Shown here one piece after another: positions 15,101-23,403 of a stretch of 30,850 nucleotides of DNA. The position numbers and the translations under genes are program-made. The stretch is from assembly GCA_958402445.1 (NCBI GenBank), contig CATXTO010000022.1, forward strand, positions 1-30,850. The letters are read 5' to 3'. Position 1 is the stretch's first letter. Each line of letters opens with the position of its first letter. Source of the DNA: an uncultured Eubacteriales bacterium. GTDB lineage: Bacteria; Bacillota; Clostridia; Oscillospirales; Oscillospiraceae. Below the pieces are notes generated by a model. The model had not been told where the DNA came from. It did no database searches and was given only the letters and a program-made list of their open reading frames with translations.

Positions 15101-17135
15101 GCAGATTGTCGCCGTATCGGTAGATAAAATTCAAACCTTTTTGACTGAGGTCATTCATTCGCATATTCAGGAGAAGCAGACGGAAGAAGCTACTCTTAGT
15201 AAGATTAAACGCTCTTCCCATCAGATATCCAGAGGTTTTTATAAATCCATTCAAGACATATTCCTGAAATCGGTTCAGGAGGTACTGCTGCAATGCTCTG
15301 GCGTATTTATTTTTTGTTGTTTATTATCAGAAGCAGAGCTGGAAAAACGCCTGAATACTCTGTTTGCGGATTATTATCGGGAATCACAGGGGCAAAAATT
15401 GATTCGCTGGGTGTATTTCCCGGCAGATGGATTAGAGAAGATTGAGGCGATTCAGGAAGCGAAAAAACGCTTGAAGCAAACAAAATATTGGAGTCATATA
15501 CTCGAGAGAAATCAAGATTTACTCTTTTCTTTTTGCCAGGTGCCAAAGGATGAGGAGGATCAAGGCAATATCTACAGAGAGCAGGTCGATTATCCTGCAT
15601 TTGCCCGGGATATAAATGCGCTGTATCAAAATGGCAGCGAGGCACTGGAGAATAAAAAACGTTTCCGCATTGCTGTTTTTAAAGCGGACTTAAACGGAAT
15701 GGGAGCGATGTTTCAAAAGATTCAAAAGTTTGAGGATTATCGGAAAATCAGCCAGGTTTTGAACGAATACATATCCTTGAGCGGGTTACACCAGGCAGCT
15801 GACAAGTTGGCGCCGGAGGGAAAGACGGGATGGCTTTTTCCGCTTTATATTGCAGGGGATGACATCTTCTTTGCAGTTGCGATTGAAGATTTGATCTGTG
15901 GCATCAATGTCTGCAGAGAGCTTATGTGCACAGTCAATCAGAAAATTAAGGAAAATGGAATTCCAACAAAGTTAGATATGAGTATTGGTGTTGAAATTTC
16001 ATTTAACAGACAACCTATCCGGTATTATATGGATATGGTTGAGGCTCAACTGAAAAATGCGAAATCAGAAGCCGTTCCCCCGCCCCTAAAGAAATTTTTG
16101 ATGCTGAAGATTTCCATGGGAAACCTGACTTTTTTTGATATTAATTATGGTCAGATGAAAGACCAGAAAAAATTACTTCGATGTAAAATTGGAAAGGGGA
16201 GACCAGGATGCGGATGTAAAAATTGTAGAGAGAAAATGGAAATAAATCGGCAGCTGCAGAATGTCCCGATTTGGGATTTCTTTATAAATGATTTAAAACT
16301 TCTCACTTTTATCAGAAACAGCGCGAGCGGCTGTTCTGAATTGTTGGGGAGAACAAACTTTTTCTACGCATTGTTGAAGGATATCACGGATGACGATGTT
16401 CGCAGTGATAATATAAAATATATCAATCACGTCCTGTATCACCTGGTTCCAAGCCACTTCGAGGATTCGGATCTGAGGGTGCGAGAGATGGAAATGCTTT
16501 TAAACAGCAGGCTAATTAAGCAGTTGTGCAAAAAGGGTGAAAATGGTGTAAAGATTATTCTGGAAGAGGGGACAAAGCGCAGATTTGAGGCGTATCTGCG
16601 ATTAATGCTCCTGTTCTGTGACGCCCGCTTTCATATTCTTACAAATGAAGAGTCTGATGAAAGTCATAAGTGGTATGAGCAGAGTAAAGCAGAGATATAC
16701 CGTTATTTGCTCCGTCAACCAAAAGAATATCTCTTTGAAGAATGTCTAAAGAAAGTAAATTCAAGCTTAACAGGCGTTTTTGTGAAGAAAGTAACGGTTC
16801 CAGAGAAGCGCAAAGAAGGATATCAGCGACTTAATCTTGACAAGTCTATGTTTTTCCGTTTAAGGGACGTGGAGCATATATCGTTAGCTAGGGCTGCCGA
16901 TATGATAAAAATACACAATCCATCAACAGAGGAAGAGAAAAAGAAATTGCAGGATTTAAATGAAGAGCGTATAAAGGAAGGGAAATTTCCAAACCGTTTG
17001 TTTTTTGACAATAAGAATTTCTGCAATATTGCGCAAAATGCAGGGAAATGGACGCCGGATTTCGTAGATTCCCTTATGTTGTTTTATGAATATCATGAAC
17101 TGGTTATGCAATTTAAGAATTCGAAGCGCAAATAG
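15094..17135 (+). CDS. cas10: Cas10-like large subunit without HD domain
   Basis: Putative signature subunit of a type III-like complex, 679 residues (shorter than the usual 750-900). It starts directly with a palm-like region (IVAVSVDKIQTFL, SGVFIFCCLLSE) and lacks an N-terminal HD nuclease. The second palm has FKADLNGMGAMF (Asp199) and LYIAGDDIFF, i.e. AGDD (254-257) in place of GGDD with both aspartates kept, so cyclic oligoadenylate synthesis is possible. A cysteine group follows (Cys364, Cys373, Cys375, Cys378; GRPGCGCKNC), a likely zinc site. The C-terminal 280 residues are helical and not assigned. Start overlaps the nuclease gene; AAGGGG precedes it. Confidence 0.75.
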
Positions 17136-17151
17136 AAGGAGGTTTTGCAAG

Positions 17152-17886
17152 ATGAGACAGGTTATCAGATTAAGAATAAAAACACTTTCAAATCTTTTTA
17201 TCGGAGGAGCTCCCATGCCCTTTGAGATAGGCGGAATTGACCAATGGACAGCTGTGGATCATGAGGGATATCCCTGCATTCCCGCCTCGTCCTTGAAAGG
17301 GGCGCTGCGTGCAATCATAATGGAGGATCGGAGTGCGGAGGCGTTTAAAATTGGACAGTGGTATGCGCAGTTCTTAAAAAAAGAGTGGGAAGAAAATAGG
17401 GAGCAGATTCTGAAATGTGTTGGGGAAGAAGAGGCATGTATTCGAATCGAGAAACGTTATACGGACGCAATCGAGCAGGCTTCAGCAAGAGATCTTTTCG
17501 GAATAAGGGAGTTTAACAATACGCCCAAATTATTATTCAATGATTTACGTTTAAAGAAAGAACAACGGATTTTAGAGGAATGTTTTTCTATTGATACGAA
17601 AACCTCGATTCATTGTGATGGAGAGGAGCCGAAATCAAATCCACGGACATATAAGGCGGCAAGGGCCGGACTTGAGTTTGAAGGCGAAATCGAGTTATAT
17701 CGTTTTGGGCAGATGTGTTTTGATAAAAGTACAATTGATGTGTGTAAAGCATATGTAATTAATAATCTGAAAAAATTTGACGAGGGCATTTACCGGCTTG
17801 GAAATTCGAAAAGCCGTGGTTATGGGAAGATATGTCTGTCGATTATAGAAGAAGGTGAGGGCGTGGGATGTGATGAAAAATTATAA
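17152..17886 (+). CDS. csm3: Csm3-like Cas7-family RAMP
   Basis: Backbone RAMP of 244 residues. N-terminal IGGAPMPFEIGGIDQWTAVD is followed by CIPASSLKGALR; Asp30 aligns with the catalytic Asp33 of Csm3 (normally GxIDSPV), so target-RNA cleavage may be retained. SIDTKTSIH with NPRTYKAARAG and the closing GNSKSRGYGKI are further Csm3/Cas7 hallmarks. ATG 17152 follows AAGGAGG. It lies 16 bases after cas10 and overlaps the next gene by 14 bases. Confidence 0.8.
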   Translation: MRQVIRLRIKTLSNLFIGGAPMPFEIGGIDQWTAVDHEGYPCIPASSLKGALRAIIMEDRSAEAFKIGQWYAQFLKKEWEENREQILKCVGEEEACIRIEKRYTDAIEQASARDLFGIREFNNTPKLLFNDLRLKKEQRILEECFSIDTKTSIHCDGEEPKSNPRTYKAARAGLEFEGEIELYRFGQMCFDKSTIDVCKAYVINNLKKFDEGIYRLGNSKSRGYGKICLSIIEEGEGVGCDEKL

Positions 17887-18847
17887 AATTGTATTGAAAT
17901 CCACCGGTGCAATCACACAACTTCCAGATTCGCAAAAAGTATTTGGGGCGTTGATCACTATGTTTGCGGAAGCAAACGGAAATGAATATGCCGCGGAGCT
18001 GGTAAAAGCAGTAATTGACAAAAAGTTTCATCTGGCATTGTCAAATGTAAATCCCTTGGACTATTTTCCAATGCCCCAAGATTATGTTGTGGATATGTTG
18101 GAAAAAATGGCGACAGATGGCGGAAATTTAAAGGAAAAGCGTGCCGCTATCAAGGAGAGAGCCTATGTAAGGTTAGAAGATTTGAAACGCGTGATTGAGA
18201 ATCCCGAGATAGGTGGAAAAATATATCCATACATTAAACAGACTGACGAACAGCAGCTTCGCGCTTCTATGGAAAGTGTTATGTATAATATTCAAGGTCT
18301 GGAGACGAAGTTGTACACAGTCCCCCTTTTAAAGTTGACGGAAAAGAAATGGATAGAGGGTCAGGAAACAGATCAGTCGGTATCCAGATTTTGTTTCTAT
18401 TTGCAGATGGTTGAAAGTGAAATGGGGGCAGCCATATTTGATTTGATTGAGGAATTGATGCAATCGGGGACATCATTGATTTTGGGCAAGCGGGCGTCAC
18501 AAGGATTAAATACGTATCGCGTGACTGCAGTGGAACCGATAGAGCTTTCAAATGAAGAACACTATCTAAATTTAGGTATGTTGTTACCGAATAGGATTGA
18601 TTTTGGTGCTTCTGTCTTAAAATTATTTACCTCTGAGAGACGTCCGTTTGCAATGCAGGGTGGATGGAATCGGGAGCGCGGAAAATATTTCATCAGTTTT
18701 GTGGCCGCGGGCAGCGTTATTGCCTTGTTGGATGGTGTTGAGCAGGCGGGAAAATGTGTACTTTCTCCATTTAATAAAAGCAGGGATATTGTATTTGGGA
18801 ATGCGTTTTTATATCCCATTTCTTTAGAAAAGAGGGATGCGGAATGA
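17873..18847 (+). CDS. csm4: Csm4-like (Cas5-group) RAMP
   Basis: A 324-residue RAMP-like protein. LPDSQKVFGALITMFAEAN near the N-terminus and LILGKRASQGLNTYRV in the middle are Csm4-type signals (crRNA 5'-tag binding cap). The stretch AMQGGWNRERGKYFISFVAA and the terminal SPFNKSRDIVFGNAFLYPI are also RAMP-like. ATG 17873 is chosen; an upstream GTG at 17855 would add six residues, and neither has a strong ribosome site, consistent with coupling to the overlapping csm3-like gene. It overlaps the following gene by four bases. Confidence 0.7.
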   Translation: MKNYKIVLKSTGAITQLPDSQKVFGALITMFAEANGNEYAAELVKAVIDKKFHLALSNVNPLDYFPMPQDYVVDMLEKMATDGGNLKEKRAAIKERAYVRLEDLKRVIENPEIGGKIYPYIKQTDEQQLRASMESVMYNIQGLETKLYTVPLLKLTEKKWIEGQETDQSVSRFCFYLQMVESEMGAAIFDLIEELMQSGTSLILGKRASQGLNTYRVTAVEPIELSNEEHYLNLGMLLPNRIDFGASVLKLFTSERRPFAMQGGWNRERGKYFISFVAAGSVIALLDGVEQAGKCVLSPFNKSRDIVFGNAFLYPISLEKRDAE

Positions 18848-19614
18848 AAAAGATTACATATACGATGTATCTTTTATCGAGTTTGATAGTGTCTCCGAGG
18901 GCTGGGATGGCATTATATAAAGGAATTGATAAATTTTGCGAGGCACCTGAACTGGAGCAGATTGATCCGGCAAAAATAAAGACGGATAAGGTAGGAGTTA
19001 TCTATCCGTTTTACCAGTATGGAGAATACAGAAAGTATGATCCAAAGCGTGCAAGATATTATATTCCTGGAAGTTCGATAAAAGGTGCCTTACAGCCGAA
19101 GAATGCTGCTTTGGAGTCTTTTATGGTAGATGATATGATGGTTCCAAATGTTAGTGTAAGCCTACGGAACTTATACAAGGCCCAATATCTTGAAGATAAG
19201 GAGGCTGCTGAATTCGGAGTTTTTTTTGATAATGTTGGCGTTGAGATGGTACGAGGTAAAACAGAGCTGCGGGGGGAATTGTATTTAGAAGAAAACATGG
19301 CGTTTTCAGACATAATAAAGTCAGCAAATAGAGATACAAAAGGAAAAATGAATCAAATGATGACATATCTTGAAATGCTTTTAGGAAGAAATTATAAAAA
19401 TAAAGATTTAAATAGCATTTTGGTTAAAATAAAAGAAGGATTGGCTTGTTGTTTAGAAGAAGATGACATTATTCTGGTTGGAGGTTATAAGGGGCTGCTC
19501 CATTCTATCTTACTAGATCATCCTAGGGAAGAGCGGCTAGGGGGATTGTTCATTGATTTTAAAACAATGTTGCCGCATGGGATTGTAAAAATCAGTAATG
19601 TCAGGAACGGATAA
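18844..19614 (+). CDS. csm5: Csm5-like RAMP
   Basis: A 256-residue RAMP, last gene of the operon, its ATG overlapping the csm4-like stop by four bases. ARYYIPGSSIKGALQPKN is the RAMP glycine-rich insertion motif seen in Csm5, which caps the 3' end of the complex. GVFFDNVGVEMVRG and GGYKGLLHSILLD resemble other conserved stretches. It is somewhat shorter than typical Csm5 (about 300-350). No terminator or csm2/csm6 gene follows. Confidence 0.7.
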   Translation: MKKITYTMYLLSSLIVSPRAGMALYKGIDKFCEAPELEQIDPAKIKTDKVGVIYPFYQYGEYRKYDPKRARYYIPGSSIKGALQPKNAALESFMVDDMMVPNVSVSLRNLYKAQYLEDKEAAEFGVFFDNVGVEMVRGKTELRGELYLEENMAFSDIIKSANRDTKGKMNQMMTYLEMLLGRNYKNKDLNSILVKIKEGLACCLEEDDIILVGGYKGLLHSILLDHPREERLGGLFIDFKTMLPHGIVKISNVRNG

Positions 19615-19779
19615 GTTGCCAAGCAACCCCTGCTGAACAAAGGCTGCTTAAGGAAAGAAAATGGCAATCAAACCGTAGGTTTATTAAATTGCAGAACAAT
19701 TAATAATGTACTGGCAAAATATGCTGTAAACATAATAAATGATCCTTTGGGCATTTCAGAATAACCTTATCCCTGAAAA
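19615..19779. other. AT-rich intergenic stretch, nothing recognised
   Basis: No convincing coding frame, hairpin terminator or repeat array is visible between the csm5-like gene and the minus-strand remnant that ends at 19780. Confidence 0.6.
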
Positions 19780-20080
19780 CTATATGAATTCAATGCCGGC
19801 GATTGTTCCGTTGCAGCGGGAAGCGGCTTGTTTTAGTTGCTGCTTTTTCCACAGGAAAGAAAATATTAGATCGCTGGATGATGTTTGAAGCTGTTGGTAT
19901 TCTCCAACGGGTAAAGAAATAGATATTCCATTGCCTGATATAACGTAGGTAACGGAAAACGAACCATCTTCATTAGTTCCTTCCTGTATTTCTTCAATGG
20001 TATAGCCTAATGATGGAAGATAAGCTTCGAATACTCTAAGTTCCTTTCCTTCTTTCCCGATATTCGGATTTATTGAATGT
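19780..20080 (-). pseudogene. Minus-strand C-terminal remnant, unknown protein
   Basis: Reading leftward, an open frame without start codon encodes about 97 residues: NPNIGKEGKELRVFEAYLPS, then LGYTIEEIQEGTNEDGSFSV, TYVISGNGISISLPVGEY and a tail ending IAGIEFI with TAG at 19782-19780. Composition is protein-like. I do not recognise it. Its 5' end is cut where a plus-strand remnant begins, suggesting a rearrangement junction near 20070-20085. Confidence 0.4.
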
Positions 20081-20084
20081 TGAA

Positions 20085-20285
20085 CAGAATGCTAAATACG
20101 GTTGGACGAAAACAACCCTGAATGATGAAGCGAAAGCCTTTGTTCAGAGTATGGCAGATACAAAGTTCCAGCTTTTCAGGAAACAGATTCCCCAATTTGG
20201 GGCTGGTAAAACTTCCAAACAGGCAACCCGCAAATACATTTGCCCGGTGTGCGGCTGCAGTGGTACCACAAGACGTAGTGGCTAA
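20085..20285 (+). pseudogene. SprT-like zinc-ribbon fragment from a mobile element
   Basis: About 65 residues: EQNAKYGWTKTTLNDEAKAF, RKQIPQFGAGKTSKQATRKY and ICPVCGCS. The sequence TRKYICPVCG with KYGW upstream resembles the C-terminal zinc ribbon of SprT-like proteins carried by many clostridial mobile elements. It breaks soon after CPVCGCS, where the expected second half of the ribbon is missing. No start or ribosome site. Confidence 0.4.
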
Positions 20286-20289
20286 ATCC

Positions 20290-20432
20290 ATTCCTGTATC
20301 AATGGGGCGGGACGGGATAGAAGCAGTCGCAAAATCGAATCTCGTATTGCTCGATTTCGGCCTAACACCATGACTACGAAGCAGGTCGGATAGGTTTTCG
20401 AGGTTTATGGCAATAGATGCTAAGTCAATCAC
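20290..20432 (-). pseudogene. Possible minus-strand gene fragment
   Basis: The minus strand reads IDLASIAINLENLSDLLRSH followed by GVRPKSSNTRFDFATASI before breaking into composition unlike protein. No family recognised; it may be a short relic or chance. Confidence 0.2.
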
Positions 20433-20498
20433 TTGCTTTTTTCATTAGCTCATCGAAAGTTATTTGATTATATTTTGTTACTTCTCTAAAGTTTCCTC

Positions 20499-20529
20499 TT
20501 GACACAAACACCGTGTCGTGCCTTATACT
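20499..20529 (+). promoter_or_regulatory. MerR-type promoter/operator
   Basis: -35 TTGACA (20499-20504) and -10 TATACT (20524-20529) are 19 bp apart, with a dyad GACAC-n7-GTGTC (20501-20517). This is the spacing MerR proteins act on, and it directly precedes a MerR gene. Confidence 0.75.
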
Positions 20530-20554
20530 TGAGTTAAAGGAGGGTACAAACACA

Positions 20555-21558
20555 ATGAACCAAATGCAGACCGTCGGCACAGTATCAAAAAGCCTTGGTA
20601 TCTCAAGCCGTATGCTTCGCTATTATGAGCAAATCGGCTTGGTTAAAAGTCAACGCATGGAGAATTACGCCTACAGGGTTTATGATGAAGATGCAATACG
20701 AAGGCTTCGTCAAATCATCATATTGCGAAAACTTCGTGTTCCCGTTAAGCAAATCCGAGAGATATTCGGCAATAGAGATGCCGCAGGTATAATCGAGCTA
20801 TTTGAGCGCAATATCAGCGAGCTTGACGAGCAGATTATTGCTTTATCAACTGTTAAGTCCATACTTAGCCGTCTTGTTCGGGATCTGCACGAAAAAGCTA
20901 ATATGCGCTTGCAGCTTAATTATCTTGGAGATTGCTCTGTATTGGCCATTGTGGACAGCATCTCCTTCCCTAAAAACACAATCCAGGAGGAAAAATCAAT
21001 GGACGACCTTAACAAAGCAAACGAGACATTGAGCAAGCTGGAGGACAAAGACGTGCGGATTGTTTACCTTCCGCCTATGACAGTAGCGGCTGCTTACTTT
21101 TCGGGAAAAGCTGAATATGGTGTGGGGCCGGAAGCCACCAGTATGATAGAAAAATTTGTATACGAAACGGGATTGTTAGATAAGAAACCCGACGCCAGAG
21201 GAATGGGCTTTGATTGTTCCAATAAAAATTTAAAAGTTGAAGTTGGAACAACTCCAACCGCGTATGAGGCATGGGTATCAATCCCTGAGGATATGGAAGT
21301 AAAGCCGCCTTTAGTAAAAAAACCTTCAGCGGAGGAACGTATGCCGCCCATGTATTAAGAGACTGGAATTTTTACGATTGGTGGTTACTCCAAGAATGGG
21401 TTAGGGCAAGCGTAAAATATGAAGAAGCCGAGGGCCCATGTTTTGAGGAAACATTAAATTATTACAACCTTATGAAAAATGGTGCGAAAATGGAAGATAC
21501 TCAGTTTGATTTGCTGTTGCCTATTAGGGAAATAACAGGGCAAGGGACAGAGAAATGA
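20555..21558 (+). pseudogene. MerR-family regulator with GyrI-like domain, -1 frameshift
   Basis: MerR helix-turn-helix at the N-terminus (TVSKSLGISSRMLRYYEQ, IGLVKSQ), a coiled coil (about 75-120), then a C-terminal GyrI-like ligand domain. ATG 20555 follows AAAGGAGG. In the zero frame the protein stops at 21358 after PSAEERMPPMY; in the -1 frame the conserved end continues (SGGTYAAHVLRDWNFYDW, ETLNYYNLMKNGAKMEDT, FDLLLPIREI) to TGA 21556-21558. The shift occurs at a run of seven A (21316-21322) read as gtA AAA AAA, so one missing A, or programmed -1 slippage, joins the halves. The full-length stop overlaps the next gene by four bases (ATGA), which supports the joined product. Confidence 0.8.
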
Positions 21559-22655
21559 GTACAAATCACGGCGACGCGGTAATGCAAAAACCAATCAGTG
21601 AATATGCCGCTTACGTAACAAGCTTAATACCAGCAAACATACCTGATGCTTATGCGCTGAAATCCATGTTTGAAAACGTTGCAAGCGAAGAGAGTATACG
21701 AATCGGCGTTGTGGCCTTCCGGGATTTTTTATATTTATTCTGCGACCGTTTAATCTCAGACGGGCATTTATATACCAAGCCGCAAAAAACGAAGAATCCG
21801 ACAGACTATCCGTTTTTAAATAATATTAATCACCTGTTAATTGACATAGGTTACAATAGCAAACTGAATGAGAGTGGCGAGTCATTATTAATAGCTGAAA
21901 TACCGTCGTTTACGGCCCCGAAGCCCAAAATACCTGTTTCTAAGCAAATGGAATGCTTACAATTTTTAGTTCTCTGCGGTTTTGCTTTTACTGGTATTGA
22001 TTTAGAAGCAAAAAGGTTTCATATTTCAGAAGGCTTTTTACGAGTATCCTATCCGAATGCTCCAATTTTGCTGACGGGTTTAAAGGCTCTGTCAATTGCA
22101 GCTATGGAATTGTGGGTGAGATTTTATAATAATGCCAATAATCTTGTACGGTGCGATTATAGGGTATTAAAAGCGGAAGATACAGACGTACTTGATGTGT
22201 TGAAAGACATGATACATTCATTACCTGAAAAAATCCAAAGATTTGTTTTGGATCTCCATCAGCGTTATATGGATATGGGACTGACCTGTGGGATAATCAA
22301 CGACGACGCAGTTCATTTTGCTTATTCGTATATAAAAAACAGTCCGCGGGCTTTATCCCCGCGGGATATATATTCTCGTAGAATATGGGAGTTTGCTGTA
22401 TCTATGAAATATGGTTTTTGTTTGGTTGTAAGATCCAAAAAAACAGATCAATACGCAGATGCGATTGAGAAATTTCCTTTCTATTTACAGAAAAAAATTG
22501 CGGATGGATATGGCTGTGATCGGAAGCTGCGTAATGAAATCTGTCAAGGTGGCTGTCAGGGGATTCGCCTACCTTTGGATGACGCAATAGTGAATATGAA
22601 ACGGGATATTGAGACATGGCTTGATTATGAGGTGCCCTGTTCATTAAAACAATAA
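21555..22655 (+). CDS. Unrecognised 366-residue protein
   Basis: Soluble protein without signal peptide or clear membrane helix. I do not recognise the family. Visible features: an N-terminal half mostly helical, a central stretch QMECLQFLVLCGFAFTGIDL, and a C-terminal cysteine cluster (YGCDRKLRNEICQGGCQGIR). Its ATG overlaps the stop of the frameshifted MerR regulator by four bases, so both were translated together and the pair is likely a regulator with its client. AT-rich like the island, and closed by a terminator hairpin. Confidence 0.75.
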   Translation: MSTNHGDAVMQKPISEYAAYVTSLIPANIPDAYALKSMFENVASEESIRIGVVAFRDFLYLFCDRLISDGHLYTKPQKTKNPTDYPFLNNINHLLIDIGYNSKLNESGESLLIAEIPSFTAPKPKIPVSKQMECLQFLVLCGFAFTGIDLEAKRFHISEGFLRVSYPNAPILLTGLKALSIAAMELWVRFYNNANNLVRCDYRVLKAEDTDVLDVLKDMIHSLPEKIQRFVLDLHQRYMDMGLTCGIINDDAVHFAYSYIKNSPRALSPRDIYSRRIWEFAVSMKYGFCLVVRSKKTDQYADAIEKFPFYLQKKIADGYGCDRKLRNEICQGGCQGIRLPLDDAIVNMKRDIETWLDYEVPCSLKQ

Positions 22656-22660
22656 GCATT

Positions 22661-22710
22661 ACCCTCAGAGTAAAAGGGGCGTGTGTGCCCTTGTACTCTG
22701 GGGGTGTTTT
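22661..22710 (+). terminator. Terminator after the MerR-associated gene
   Basis: Imperfect long stem: ACCCTCAGAGTA (22661-22672) pairs with TACTCTGGGGGT (22694-22705), with inner AAGGGGC/GTGCCCTT pairing, followed by GTTTT. Confidence 0.75.
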
Positions 22711-22801
22711 CATGAATACAAGATAGATACGGATAGCATAGAAAGAATATGCGTTTTGCGCCTCTGATTTATTTTGAGGGCCTTTCTTTTTTCTTGTTCT
22801 A

Positions 22802-22810
22802 TGGTATACT
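22802..22810 (+). promoter_or_regulatory. Extended -10 promoter of the Nudix gene
   Basis: TGGTATACT carries a TGn extension before TATACT (22805-22810). The -35 region is T-rich without a clear hexamer. About 108 bases upstream of the Nudix start. Confidence 0.5.
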
Positions 22811-22917
22811 CTAAAGCAGAACAGGACAGAACCGAGTGCCCCCAAAGAAGCTTGGTATCCATTCTAGGGTAGAAATAGTAGACCGAAGAAAAGAAATCAG
22901 ATGGAGGACGGACTCGT

Positions 22918-23343
22918 ATGGCGGTTCATTTTTATGAGAGCGTGGAAGACGATTTATTAAAGTTTGCCGTGATTCTTGCAGTACATCATGGAAAGTATGT
23001 ATTTTGCAAGCACAGGGCCCGCTCAACATGGGAGATACCCGGCGGGCATCGGGAAGCGGGGGAGGCTATCGCGGATACGGCGCGCAGAGAGCTGTACGAA
23101 GAGACCGGCGCGGTGGATTTCACGATACAGCCAATCTGCGTATATTCCGTCCTCGCGGAAGATCGGGTTGACAGCGCGGAGAGCTATGGCATGCTTTATT
23201 TTGCAGACATTCAATCGTTTGAGACGGAGCTGCACAGGGAAATAGAAAAAATAGTGGTGACGGACCAGCTCCCCGCGCGCTGGACCTACCCCCAGATCCA
23301 GCCGCTTCTCATGGACGAGGCAAGAAGACGAGGCGTGCTGTAG
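22918..23343 (+). CDS. Nudix hydrolase
   Basis: A 141-residue Nudix-fold pyrophosphohydrolase. The complete Nudix box is at residues 43-65: GHREAGE, then RRELYEETGA, matching Gx5Ex7REUxEExGU. WEIPGGH before it and the short C-terminus resemble the MutT/NTP-cleaning group; the exact substrate is not determinable. GGAGG lies ten bases upstream of ATG 22918. It lies at the right boundary of the AT-rich island and has intermediate composition. Confidence 0.9.
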   Translation: MAVHFYESVEDDLLKFAVILAVHHGKYVFCKHRARSTWEIPGGHREAGEAIADTARRELYEETGAVDFTIQPICVYSVLAEDRVDSAESYGMLYFADIQSFETELHREIEKIVVTDQLPARWTYPQIQPLLMDEARRRGVL

Positions 23344-23403
23344 CGAATTGCCGGAGTAACGTCGCCATAGGTCGTGGGGACACGATTGTGAAAAGGAGAA
23401 AGC

